Assembly: GCA_032716605.1 (NCBI GenBank)
Contig: JAVRFV010002329.1
Span: 227,329-291,328, forward strand
Origin: Paralithodes platypus
Taxonomy: Eukaryota > Arthropoda > Malacostraca > Decapoda > Lithodidae
DNA length: 64,000 nt
Reading direction: 5' to 3'
Shown piece after piece: positions 10,952 to 21,632 of this stretch (positions are counted from its first letter, which is position 1; every line of letters begins with the position of its first letter). The notes beneath the pieces are model-generated. The model made no database searches and was not told the origin of the DNA. It saw nothing but the letters and a program-made list of their open reading frames with translations. A program made the position numbers and the translations under genes.

Positions 10952-11560
10952 CTAAAAGAAACCACGCTCGCAATTCATCCGTACTATTTTACTTTCATAC
11001 AAAAGATCACAATGAGGAGCTGAACTTATATGGGCAACTGTACATTCTTCTCTGTTGATATATATACTCTTACCTGTCGTTCGGGTGACTGGACCTCCCT
11101 TTAATCTTCTGCTCTTATTTTCGGTTGAACTTTTCACATATTCAATATTCCTCTTCAAGTTCCTCCCGTACGCACTTTCTTCTGGATTCCTGTGCCTGTG
11201 TGCTGTGTCGTGGGTCATCTGTCGGTGGCCTTCTTGATCCGTGTCCACCCCCGAGTCATTAATGTACCCCTCCACCACCTCTCTCTTGTCCTCGTCGTCG
11301 AACTTAGAATCTACACTATCTTCATTCTTCAACTTCCTCTCCGTGTTGCAATCTCCGCCGTTTTCGCTCAGAGTGGTCTCGTCCTTGCGGTTATGACCAT
11401 CTTTGAAGAGGATTGGCTCGGCACAAACTTGCCTCATTAGCTGTTCATTCTCCTCCTCCTCCTCCACACCATCCTTCTTAATGTCCCGCATGTGGTACGT
11501 TGGATCCTCGGCGGCGTCTGAGTGTCTTTCTGTCTCCGAGGTCTGGCTTTTGTTGCTCAT
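10952..11560 (-). CDS. unrecognised hydrophilic 202-residue protein or exon
   Basis: An ATG-initiated frame of 203 codons including its stop lies in AT-rich DNA where frames this long are unexpected by chance. The product starts MSNKSQTSET and is very polar: a Glu run (EEEEE) lies near residue 33, it is rich in Asp, Glu, Lys, Arg and Asn, and it lacks membrane segments or a signal peptide. It looks intrinsically disordered until the last 40 residues, which include CDLLYESKIVRMNCERG. I recognise no domain. It could be a host exon, a protein of an uncharacterised mobile element, or a chance frame. No homologous second copy exists in the window, unlike nearly everything else here. Confidence 0.35.
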   Translation of the reverse strand: MSNKSQTSETERHSDAAEDPTYHMRDIKKDGVEEEEENEQLMRQVCAEPILFKDGHNRKDETTLSENGGDCNTERKLKNEDSVDSKFDDEDKREVVEGYINDSGVDTDQEGHRQMTHDTAHRHRNPEESAYGRNLKRNIEYVKSSTENKSRRLKGGPVTRTTGKSIYINREECTVAHISSAPHCDLLYESKIVRMNCERGFF

Positions 11561-12135
11561 TCTCCTTTTGATTTACCTCTGAAAATCATGGATGGATTTA
11601 TACACTCTTATGATATTGTATTGGTTCCTGTAGTCTATTTATTACAGTATGATGAGTCCAGAATACCCGATCTAAAACATCTCCTAACTAAAAAATGACT
11701 TCAACAATCAGTTAATAGTTTAGTAAATTTACAGACCATTTACCCAAGACCTCCCTGAAGTACAAGAGGGGGACAGTGTTACAATTACCGAGGCCCGTCA
11801 TAATGAACAGACTATATATAGGGCATTAACTGCAATTATACCTATATACCTATGGGATGTCAATTGAATCGGATGCCACTTGAAAAGATAAAATTTAATT
11901 AAGAATATTATTAAGCTCTGGTTTATGCTTATCATCCCTTACACGCTCACCCCATTGCCAGAATCCCTGGACTTTCTCGCTCTTACGATATCTCACGACT
12001 GGAGACACAGAGGGATGGGAAGGGGCTGGAGGGAGGTAATTGCGTCATTAATTCTGGGGTCACTTATAAATATAAGGTTTTCTCTCATTCCTTCGGGATC
12101 AAACCGATATAAGTCTGGCGGTGGAATATTCCTAT
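11561..12135. other. probable host flank upstream of the DIRS cluster
   Basis: No recognised gene. A faint copy of the minisatellite-flanking block lies at about 11712-11770. The final 20 bp form the left insertion junction of DIRS-B. Confidence 0.5.
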
Positions 12136-12445
12136 TTAATAGGGCCCCTCCATCATTGACGACTTCGCCTATTAATAGTAATAGTCTCCATTCAACATCC
12201 TGCGCCAGCATTTTTAATAGCCTGCGCGGAAGCATCATAGAGTACTCATCATAAGTGCACGCCTAATTCCCTTATGGAATCGTCATTTTGATTGGGTACC
12301 CTACAGAAAAAAACTCTGTAAAAAAGAAAAAAGAAAATTTAATTTAATATCTGTTATTATATGACTTGCCATATACGTGGATTTCTTATGCTTTGCTTCC
12401 CTGACACCAGGCCCCCTAGCAGCCATCTTCGTTCTTCCTTCTTCC
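12136..12445 (+). repeat. DIRS-B left inverted terminal repeat
   Basis: Pairs with 36128-36473 in inverted orientation, including GACTTGCCATATACGTGG and TCATTTTGATTGGGTACCC. The right copy extends about 45 bp further outward than the left, as is usual for DIRS elements, where the right repeat carries an extension. Confidence 0.85.
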
Positions 12446-12736
12446 GCATCCCTCCCGACAACAGGGCTCGCGCCGTGTCCGCTTCATTCGTCATTCGCAG
12501 AGCTTCTAGTGAGTCCTTACTCATTTGTATACATCTGTGTTGCAGTAACAAGGTTTAGATTAACTAGCACGGCTGCTAGATTGGTCGGTCCGCAGGAAGA
12601 AGTGTTAAAATAGGGTACCATTGTAACAGGCGTCTACGAGTCCCGGATGGGTGTACTGCGTGTGTTGTTTGTTTTGTGATACGCCTTAGCTGTTGTGTTT
12701 ACTTAGCTAGAAGGCGACCACTCTACGAGGCATGAT
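12446..12736 (+). other. DIRS-B leader, first part
   Basis: Non-coding leader between the left terminal repeat and the DIRS-A insertion point. Near 12496 a block CTAGTGAGTCC...CTCATTTGT resembles the block at 13110-13137 of DIRS-A (CTAGTGAGT...CTCATTTGT), placed just inside the terminal repeat in both, so it may be a promoter or start-site element. The leader resumes at 22166. Confidence 0.55.
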
Positions 12737-13050
12737 TTATTAGTGGCCCCTCCATCATTGACGAACATGCCTATTACATAAGGCACCCTCTTCAAACACT
12801 CATCCGCCGTAATTTGAATCTACCGCGCAGAGCATTTAAAATTTGAGGAGCCTTCATCATGAGCACACGTGACCTCACTCATGGCTTCAGTCATTATGAA
12901 TTGGGTTCTCACTACGAAAAAACTTCGTAAAAAAATAAAAACAAAAACAAAATAAGAATAACTATTCAATAAGCTTTCCATAATATCGTGGATGTACTTG
13001 TGTGGATCTTTGACCAGACGCTGACTCAGGCGTCATTCTTCCTTCTCTGC
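12737..13050 (+). repeat. DIRS-A left inverted terminal repeat
   Basis: Inverted match to 21812-22165, for example AAGCTTTCCATAATATCGTG and GACTCAGGCGTCATTCTTCC on this side. The mismatches are few and mostly single-base. Confidence 0.9.
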
Positions 13051-14845
13051 TCTGCGCTCAGCCTGCCCGGACGTGTCTCCCCACGCTCCGCTGGTTCCGC
13101 ATTTGCTGCGTCCCTAGTGAGTTTTTTCTCATTTGTTTACTCCGGGATGTATCGAGTAAGGTTAGGATATGCGTAGCAGGAGTGTCCTGGGCTGGTTGCC
13201 CGCAGTGCAGTGTATTTTGGGTCATGTGTTTGGGGCGTCTATTTCGGATGTACCCTCGTGGTCCTGTTGTGGACATGTGAACTTTTTCACAGTTAGTTAG
13301 CTTGTGATGCAGGCGGCTTTCATTACGCGTTATTATCGCTGCCTTTTATCTTTCTGATGAGGTAGTGTTGTTTTGCTGACATTCCCAGCGTATTTTTCTT
13401 CACTTAGTGAAGTTTTTTCTGGGTCCCGAGTCAGTCTTCCCTTTGCCGGAAGTTTCTGCTACAGTGGTGTGTTGGCGGTGGTTCCTGTTGTGATATAATT
13501 CAGTGCTTTTTGTTTATATTCCGACATGTTATCTTTTCCGTCTGCCTAGGCCTAGCCAGCCTCTTGTAGCTTTGCCACATGTACAAGTGTTATTGATTTA
13601 TATCATAAATATGTACTATTGTGTCATGTGTGTCCTGGTTTAGTTGTGTATTGGCTAATTCCATGGACTATTTTTGTTTCCTGGATTAGTTGTGTATTGG
13701 CTAATTCCACGGACTATTTGTGGGCCCGGGGTTAGTTGTGTTTTGGCTAACTCTTCGGTCCTATGTGGCGTTCAGATGGTATCTGGACAAGGTGGGTTGT
13801 TTCCCGGCGGGTTTTTCTCGGTTTCACCATGAAAAACCCGGCTGGGTGCCGAGTTTTGGGCCACACGTGGCTTCAAAAACAGGCTTGTTTCCCCGGCGAG
13901 GAGGTGTCTGTGGCTCCCCAGGACTGCGTCTCTGTGGTGGTGCCTGTTTCAGGCTCCCTATGATTCCCGGCGGATTAGCTGTACCCATCTAACAGTGTTC
14001 ATGCGGACACGTGTTGTGAAATTGTTTTCCCCGGTTTTGCAAAACCAGGAAAATAACCTAGCTGTTGTTGTTTGGTTTTCCTCCCCGGCGATCTTTTACA
14101 AAGAAGTGGGGACAGGTTACAATTGGGGTTAACTTTTAACATCTTGCACACCCGGCGGGTGCACCTTGGAAGGGTGGGATGAACGAATTGGTAATTCAGT
14201 TTAGTTAACCGGACAATTAAGGGATACTTTTTGTATCGCCACCTTCAACATACGGCGATTGAGGGCTCAATTGGGGTTAACTTTTTAATAAAAACTTTCT
14301 TTCACACCCGGCGGGTGCTCCTTGGTAAGGTGGAATAACGAATTTACAATTCGGTTTAGTTGACCAAGACAATTGAGGGATACATTTGTGTATCGCCGCC
14401 TTCAACGTACGGCGATCCTAAGACAATTCTTTAGAAGTCAGATCTCGTATTTTGTCAGCCTTCCCAGTTTTTGATCTGCGAGATAATTCAGGGGCCGGCG
14501 TCTTTTTGGGGGGTTGTTTTGCCAAAATTGAATCTTGAATCAGACACCACCGGAAAGACTATTTCAATTATAAACACCATGCTGGTTTTTTATATTGTGT
14601 CAGAGGGTATACTTAAATCTCTTGGACAAGTTCAGACATTCTGATATCTTTACATAGGAACCCCACCGCGTAGCGAGCTGTGATCGTAGAGTATTAAGTC
14701 TCGTTACCCGGCGGGTTATTAACACTTGTGTGCGAACATGTTGGGTTAACCTTATGAGCATTAATTCCTGGAAATTTTCTTTTTTCCAGAGCTGGGCCCC
14801 GGCGAGTCTTAGAGAACCTGGAGTAGTTTCCCACCAGTCTCTGTC
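13051..14845 (+). promoter_or_regulatory. DIRS-A leader with repeated CCGGCG palindromes and a splice-acceptor-like site
   Basis: Non-coding. Three imperfect copies of a TTAGTTGTGTATTGGCTAA block lie at 13640-13760. Between 13801 and 14806 there are nine CCGGCG hexamers, several inside the near-palindrome CACCCGGCGGGTG, and an imperfect duplication of about 150 bp (14121-14425). A pyrimidine tract ending in AG at 14780-14789 (TTTTCTTTTTTCCAG) precedes the gag ATG by about 56 bp and corresponds to the acceptor-like site of DIRS-B. No clear donor was found here. The role (promoter, splicing, packaging) is inferred only from position. Confidence 0.5.
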
Positions 14846-17800
14846 ATGGCTACCTTTGCCCCGGTTTTTGCTTTATGCATTACGCCCTCCTGTTCAGGTA
14901 TCCCTATTTAGTGAACACCCTTTGTATAAAATGTGTTAAATGTCTAGACCGCTCAAGGGGTCTGTGGGTGATGCGAAACTGTACCTTTTGCTCGCAACTC
15001 AGCGTTAAAGTTTTACAAGATACAGTAGGGTCTCACATAAAACGAGTTTATGGTCGATAAACGAGGGCGTTTTATGTGAATTCGTTTTATGTGAACACAG
15101 CATTTTGGTGGCGCAATATCGTCAATGTTCACTGTAAGCGAAAATTTTCGTACAAAGCGAACGATATTTCGTACGTTTTGTACGATATTTCGGCGTTTTA
15201 TATGAAAGCGTACGATATTTTGTACGTTTTGTACGATATTTCGGCGCTCTATATGAAAACTCCTTGTATTTGCCCCACTTTGGCGGCGGACTCGTTTTAT
15301 GTGATCACATTCGTTCTGATCGAAAATTAAATATTAATATTTTAGGTCGGTCGTTTTAATCGAGACTCGTTTTATGCGAACACGTTTTATGCGGGACCCT
15401 ACTATGATAAGACAGCAGCGGTCGCCTTAAGGGAGGTCAGGCAGCAAATGACTGCTTATACTACTACTGTAGCTCATAAGTCACTTCAATGCGATAACGT
15501 CCCGCTTTGGGATAAGTTACTAATTGAGCACCCTCCTATTAAACGTCCCTCTAGAGTAACTGTTCGTAAACCGGCGGAGACTGGACAGGGTTCTATACTT
15601 GCTCCAGCCCCAGGCACATCTAAGCGACAGCAAGAACCGACGCCCCCGGTGGCAGCCTCCTCGTCACGGGCGAGATCTAGGTCCAGGTCCCCGCTTAGAC
15701 AGCAGCCGCCGAGTCGCTCTACTTCACCAACGAGCAAGAAGAGTAAGACGGAGGGGTCAACAAGTGGATATAGCGAGAAATCTTCTAAATCCAAGAGCAG
15801 TTCGCGGTCGCACCGTAGCCACAAGTCTTCCCGAAAAGACTCACATGATCGAAAGGCCTCCCGGCGTTCACCGGAGTCTAGTGCCTCTCGTCATACCTCT
15901 ACCCCGACAGAGCTAGTGTTCAATCTCATGGAGATAGTTTAGTACCAGTACCAAAAGACAGTTTACCTCTTAGTATTTTAACCCTAGAATTGGAAAGTTC
16001 AGTGGACAGTGATCGTCCAATGGCAGAGTCAAGTGGGAGCTCCATGATTGAGGGTATTTCGGACTCCCAAGGGAGTGCAGGCCAAGGCCTGGGTGTTTGG
16101 CGGTATTCTCAACCTCTGGCTCAAACTATACGAACAGTGGCTGAGGTCCACCGGGACGCGGCGATCCCATCATCTATTCCTGACTTGTCTTGGCAACAAG
16201 ATGGGACTCCGGCTTCGGCGGAATCCTCTCATGATGAGCCGGATGACAAAGACGAGGTATCTATCATCTCAGATATGGAAGTGCAAGAGTCGGGTTCAGT
16301 TTTAGACGCCGCACAGGATCGTAATGATTCACCTTTGAGTTCATCATCGAATAAATTTGTCACAGCAGAGGAAATAGATGGGCTGCTGGTTAATGCTCTC
16401 TCTAAATTTTTTGGCCAACAGCCAGAGACTCCTACAGTGGACCTGGGAGCTCCTAGGACAAGTTCTAATGTCCGGCCTCTGATGACTTCTATTGCCTTGA
16501 CTCAGATCCTTCACCCTCCCTCTATATCACCATCGGTGGTCACTAGGCCTGCTACGGCGGCACTGACTACTTCTAATGTCAGGGTTATAACGGATGTCAA
16601 TTCGCCCCCTTTAGAAAAAGCACCTATGAAAAAGGTAGCTATGCCCTTACTGTACGGTCCGGATGAGTCATGGGTTCACTTGATCCCCACTAAACCAGAG
16701 GTCGCTCAACCTACCTTGTCAGGGGAACTTCCAGTGCCACGAGAGTGGGTAATACAAGGCAATAAATCTAAAAAATTACGGGCCTTGGATACTTTGGAGA
16801 ATGTACTAGATGTTAATGTTAAGGCCATTCCTAACTATTATCACCAGGACTATTTTGTTTATACTGCTAAACCTGCCCTGCCCCCTGCCTCAGCTTCGAG
16901 ACTGTTTTCTGACTGGTCCAAACAGGATGGTTTTAATGACATAAAGACACTGTCAGCTCTCACACCAGAACTCGATTTGCGAACTGTCACAGACTCAGCC
17001 GCTAATCCAGTGTTGAAGGTGGGGCAGTTGGGTCCGGGACCTTGGGTGGAATGGGAGACGGAGGCTCAGAACTTTGCGACCACCTTCACCTCAAAATCTT
17101 CCCACCAGATCTCTCAGGATAGTCATTCGTGGTTCTCTATGCCAGTGTGTTCTGCCGGCGGAGTCCCTTCGGCTTTGTTTGATTTCTTAGCTGCCCCCAA
17201 AATCAATTTATGTGAACTCAAGGACCCTTTCACTACCCCTACCCCAACTCACCTAGACCGAGAATTTAGGCTACGGGGGAAAACATTTAGACTTTTCTCA
17301 CAGTACATTGTGACGCAACAGGTCGCTAAATCGATGCTCCGGTCCACTCAGGCAATCGCAGACGCGGATGCCAGAAGATCGGTTGAACTGTCTCGGCGAC
17401 TGCTCCTTCAGTCGTCAATTCAGTCATTGGGTGACATACGCACAGCCTTGCTTGAGGCGGTGCGAGCTCGACAAGATCTCAGGATGTCCTAGGTACGGAA
17501 GCTTCCTGATCGTATTGCGAATCAGGTGGTCATGTCACCAGTGCTCACTCCCTCTTTAATGTCCCCTGAGGTGTGGAGAACAGTTTTTAATATGGCTCAG
17601 ACCTTTAAACAGAGTCCCGCCCCTTCTAAAAAACCTGCCTTTAACTTCCCCAAACCTAAGCCAGTCGCAAAAGCACAGCCAGGGGGATCTAAGCCCTTTC
17701 ATCTACCTAAGTCCTCCTCCCCTCAAGGTCAGTACAGGTATAGACAGGGTAAGTTCACAGGTCAGAAAGGACGAGGCTATAATAAACCAGGTCAGGGCTC

Positions 17801-17861
17801 GTCTTCTGCCAACGCCAGCCAGCCGGCGAAGCGTCCACCACCACCACCTCCACCACCATAA
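14846..17861 (+). pseudogene. gag: DIRS-A gag-like ORF1, broken
   Basis: Encodes the putative nucleocapsid protein. The ATG at 14846 matches the gag start of DIRS-B. The N-terminus keeps a Cys-rich finger (CIKCVKC...CTFC), now in a shifted frame. After the TIR insertion (15023-15402) comes a Ser/Arg-rich stretch (15620-15880), then a conserved gag body in one frame from about 15945 to 17861. That body includes the segment EAVRARQDL, interrupted by an in-frame TAG at 17490-17492, and it ends in a proline run. Lesions seen are an early frameshift, the insertion, a frameshift near 15935 and one stop. The body is otherwise well preserved relative to DIRS-B, so inactivation is recent. Confidence 0.8.
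15023..15402. mobile_element. 380-bp pogo-like MITE inside DIRS-A gag
   Basis: Imperfect terminal inverted repeats (CAGTAGGGTCTCACATAAAA on the left, with the reverse complement of the right reading GTAGGGTCCCGCATAAAACG) are flanked by TA (15021-15022 and 15403-15404). The interior has repeated GTACGATATTTCG blocks. No coding capacity. The CAGTA start and TA duplication resemble Tc1/mariner/pogo-group elements; related ends occur at 38232 and 38535. Confidence 0.8.
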
Positions 17862-17869
17862 AAAAACTA

Positions 17870-19781
17870 ATGTCTCTCTCATTCCCGGGGCCGGTCTCAA
17901 GGCGAGTGGATCCGAGGGTAGTACAGCCGGCGAACCCTTGTCTGCTAACTGGGTCGTTCCGAACGTGTCACCAAGCATGGCCGTTAAACACTTGGGCAAG
18001 GATGGTGGCACGCAAAGGCATCACTTGGCAGTGGCTCCGGCGACCTCGCTTACGTCAGCCGACAACGGCGAATCTAGTTTCTTTAGAAATGGAGTCACTG
18101 GTCAAGGAAATGATTGCCAAGAATGTCATCATCCCGGTCCCTCAAAATTACCCAGTCTTCACATCCAAGCTATTTTTGGTTCCCAAAAGGGACAGTATTC
18201 AGATGAGACCCGTCGTAGACCTGTCGTATCTGAACCTTCATATTCACGAGTCATTCAGGATGTTAACGGTGCACCAAATCAGGCTAACACTTCCACCGGG
18301 AGGTTGGATGTGTTCTTTAGACCTGACAGACGCTTATTGGCACGTCTTGGTAAACAAAAGATTTCAAAGATTCCTGGCCTTACGGATCAGGGATCAAACT
18401 TATGTTTTTCAAAGGATGCCATTCGGTTTGAACCTGGCACCTCGCTTATTCACGAAATTAGTCCGGCAAGCACTGATGCCATTGTTAAAACAAGGGATCA
18501 GGATTTTGTGGTACCTAGACGACTGGCTAGTGGTGGCAGAGACAGAGCAAGTACGCATAAATCATGTCAACATAACATTAAAACATGTCAAAACTCTAGG
18601 GTTCAAGGTAAATCTGGTAAAGTCAAACCTTGTTCCCTCACGAGTAGTTCAGTGGATAGGGCTGGTTTGGGACACAGCTGCTCTCACTCTGAGTCAGAGT
18701 GTGGACAATCGGAACAGATTTCGCAGGAAACTGTTCATGTTCCTTCACAGTCTGACTACGACACGAAGAATCTGGGAGTCTCTGGTCGGCTCTCTCAACT
18801 GGATTCAACTAACTGTAATGTTGGGCCGGTTGAAAGTAAAGCGCTTAATATTGGAGGGCAACAAATATTTTCCACTATTACCGGCGGAAAAATTATGGCC
18901 CATACCAAAATTAATCCACACCTTACTAGCGGTCTGGGCGAAGCGGGAAATGTTGCACTCAATAATGTCATGGACCTCTCCTCCGCCGACGGTATGGGTA
19001 GACACGGATGCATCAGGAAAGATAGGTTGGGGTTTTCAGTCAAACCAAGGGCACCAGGGTCAAGGGATTTGGTCCCGTTTAGAAATCTCCCACATCAATG
19101 TCAAAGAATTACTAGTCCCCTTATATTTCCTTCAGGCTCACGGCTCTACTTTACGGGGCAAGTCGGTGGCCTTCAGAATGGACAATCTGAATGCAGTTCA
19201 CTGTATTCAGAAACAAGGGTCAACGAGGTCTCGGACGTTGCTAAACGTGTCAGAAGAGATTTTTATTCTAGCCAACAGGCTGGACATTCATCTTCACGCA
19301 TCTTATCTCCCAGGCATAGCAAACGTCTGGGCAGACGCTCTGTCTCGGAGACAGAGCACAACAGTAGAATGGGTGCTCAAGCAACCCATTTTCAACCTAA
19401 TGATTGCAGAGCTTTACCATCCACAAGTGGATCTGTTCGCGTCCGAGGAGACTAACAAACTCCCACTGTACCTCACCCGCCGGACGATAACGCCGGCAGG
19501 GGGGCCAGACGCCCTGATGACAGACTGGAACAGGTGGAGTTCCATCTATCTGTTTCCGCCGCCAGACGAGTCTCTAATGTGCCATGTAGTAAACAAACTA
19601 CGGGATTATCGGGGCTTAGTCTCGATAATCGCGCCCCTGTGACCGGCGCAGTTGTGGTACCAGCAATTGAAAACGTGGTGCCCGCACCCGGTGTCGCTCC
19701 CGGTCGGGTGTTTCCACTTAGACACGATTGGCAACCTAGCGACCTCGCTGACTTTTGCATTATGGACATTCAGGAGGCCAA
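17870..19781 (+). pseudogene. DIRS-A RT / RNase H / Dam-like methyltransferase frame
   Basis: Open for 590 codons from 17870 to a TGA at 19640-19642, where the other copies have TGG (IAPLWPAQ), then readable on to the insert at 19783. The RT domain has LDLTDAYWHV (motif A), RMPFGLNLAP (motif B) and the catalytic WYLDDWLVV. RNase H shows VDTDASG, the MDN motif and ADALSR. The C-terminal block QVDLFASEE...SIYLFPPPDE...IAPL matches the Dam-type methyltransferase domain that DIRS1 elements carry after RNase H. It copies element RNA into DNA and degrades the template; the methyltransferase role is unknown. All RT catalytic residues are intact; the single premature TGA and the downstream insertion disable the C-terminus. 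Confidence 0.9.
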
Positions 19782-19785
19782 GTGA
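17938..19785 (+). pseudogene. DIRS-A tyrosine recombinase ORF, N-terminal part overlapping RT
   Basis: A second frame runs open for 505 codons (17938-19455) across the RT/RNase H region. After one TAA it stays open to 19785, ending with DWQPSDLADFCIMDIQEAK, which leads into the recombinase (WLAPNG after the insert). DIRS-B and DIRS-D keep similar peptide ends in the same relative frame. DIRS elements are known to have recombinase and RT frames overlapping, so I read this as the recombinase N-terminal extension rather than a chance frame. No catalytic residues lie in this part. Confidence 0.6.
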
Positions 19786-20105
19786 GTTATCTGCTCAACA
19801 GGTGGCGTTGTGTGTGTGTAAGTGTGAGAGTCCGAGTGTAGGGGGTGAGACAGTGAAGCACGGGAACGAGGTGGCTCCAGAGATGGGGTCGTTTCGGGCC
19901 ATGAGTGAGCACCGTGCCTCATGTGAAGGCAAGATGGCAGGTGCTCGTTGTACTCTACGTGCTTCACATGTCTCACTCCCTAGACTGGAACAAGACCTCA
20001 CGGGCTTCAGTGTTCATTGTAAAGCGGTGAATGTTAAGGCTCTCAGCCTATGCCCGAGAGGAAGTAGGTTGGAATATAGAAAAAAAAAAAAAAAAAAAAA
20101 AAAAG
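19783..20105 (+). mobile_element. poly(A)-tailed 0.3-kb insertion in the DIRS-A recombinase
   Basis: Comparison with the expected junction (CCAAG joined to TGGCTAGC) shows about 320 bp of foreign DNA ending in an A run of about 25 at 20080-20104. The body (GTGAGTTATCTG..., GCTTCACATGTCTCACTCCC) matches nothing else in the window. A tailed insert of this kind fits a retroposed transcript or SINE mobilised by a LINE. The source is unknown and no long target duplication is visible (AAG at most). Confidence 0.7.
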
Positions 20106-21062
20106 TGGCTAGCACCAAATGGTAGAGATGTGACCAATAAGTTATTGAATCAATATACTCAGTCTACAAAAGACAGTATCAATCACATTGGCAAGCCTTT
20201 ACTTCTTGGATCCTTAGAACGGAACAGACTGTGCCCTCGGTGGCGTTAGTTTTTAATTATTTAAACTATCTATTTGAACAGAAACGTTTATCTGTGGTAA
20301 CGTTAAAAAATCACTTAACAGCGATTAGAATACCATTTTGGGACCTTACCGGTCTCTCCATACCAGTTGCGGAGGAAACAGGTTTTATGAGGGCATGTTT
20401 TAAACTCCGCCCACCTCCCCGTCAGCTCATGCCTACTTGGTCTCTGGACAAAGCATTGTCATTACTTCACTCCCGTCTGTACCAAAATACTGCAGATTTT
20501 ACATTACTCTTAAAAAAGGCTGTATTCCTTTTGGCTTTGGCCACCGGGAACAGTGTCTGAGCTGGCGGCGATGAGCAACACACCTAATTGCCTCAGGTTT
20601 GGTAGGCTTAATGAATGTATTCACATTGCACCTTCCCCAGGGTTTGTAGCCAAGAATGAGCACAGTGCACACGTGTTTTCTGAGTTCACTGTGCCGGCGT
20701 TGAAAAGGGGAAAGGTGCACCATAATTTATGTCCAGTGCAGGCTCTAACCAAATATTTGAGGGTAGCTCCTTTAAACCCCCAGGGTGCTTTATGGGTAGC
20801 ATGTACGGGTAAGCGCTTGCTCAAACGGAGATTGGCTTCTCTTTTAGTCGAAGTCATTAAGGAGAGTAATCCCGGCGTTGTGGGTAGGGCCCACGATTTA
20901 CGCAAATGGGCAACCTCTTTGCGTTTCCTGAAGAATTTTTCTGTGGAAGATATTACGTCCACGCATTTGTGGGCCTCTAATCATAAGTTTTTGACTCGAT
21001 ACCTGTCAGTAGCTCTAGACAAACCTTCCTTGCCATGTATAGCTTTAAGGCAGAGGGTCTAG
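20106..21062 (+). pseudogene. DIRS-A tyrosine recombinase, catalytic part
   Basis: Encodes the C-terminal recombinase (integrase) domain that would join the circular DNA copy to the target. Conserved blocks are LTAIRIPFWDLTGLS, FMRACFKLRPPPRQLMP, FLLALATGNSV / SELAAM, KNEHSAHVFSEF, GRAHDLRKWATS (the H..R pair) and FLTRYLSVAL (the catalytic Tyr). Two lesions lie at the first catalytic site: GNR of the other copies is GNS here, and a 2-bp deletion at about 20553 shifts frame, so 20231-20560 and 20553-21062 are in different frames. The enzyme is therefore dead. Confidence 0.85.
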
Positions 21063-21101
21063 GTGGCCCTAAGTCACTTTTTGTTTTAATTTCAAGGAAA
21101 A

Positions 21102-21118
21102 GGGGGGGGGGGGGGGGG
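21102..21118 (+). other. poly(G) tract after the DIRS-A recombinase
   Basis: A run of 17 G preceded by GGAAAA and followed by TGCAG lies about 40 bp after the recombinase stop. DIRS-B (35502-35510) and DIRS-C (63221-63233) have the same arrangement: A-rich, then G-run, then GTG(C/T). Confidence 0.85.
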
Positions 21119-21119
21119 T

Positions 21120-21632
21120 GCAGTCAGGGTAACATAGGACACCCTAGACCCCGCCGGAGTATAAGAGCTGTGATACTAGTTATGGGTATTGTTGATTTGA
21201 AAATTTCTCTGTACTATTCAGTGCAGGAAATTGTGCTAGTACAATGATAGTACAAACAACAGTGTTGTTATGGTAGTTTAGCTGTGAAAGCAATTTAGTT
21301 TAAGCATTGGATATATTTTGCAAAATATTTCCACAAGTATTATGGGGTTATATGTGCACATGTAAACTTATAAGTTATTATTTTTCACCACTTATGTTGA
21401 GTGGGGTGCCTTTTTAACTTACAGATCTGTTCGCAGAGTCTCAAGAGTTAACCTTTTGTATCAAGCAGGCTTCTTTGAAGCACGCCCCTGCTTGACCCCC
21501 TTTTGTATATATGTGCTGCGCCATTAAATATATATTTTTCAAAGTAAGAATACGGTACTATGTGGTTGTTTGATTATCTGCTTTTCTAGAGTTATGATAT
21601 GATTACGAATGTCCCCCTCCAGTCTTAGAAAT
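21120..21632 (+). other. DIRS-A 3' untranslated region
   Basis: Non-coding stretch between poly(G) and the internal complementary region. AT-rich; contains ATTAAATATATATT near 21523, a possible polyadenylation region. Confidence 0.45.

Noticed and set aside
11925..13276. Short frames in the DIRS terminal repeats and leaders
   Set aside because: They coincide with non-coding inverted repeats present at both ends of the elements and show no protein similarity between copies.
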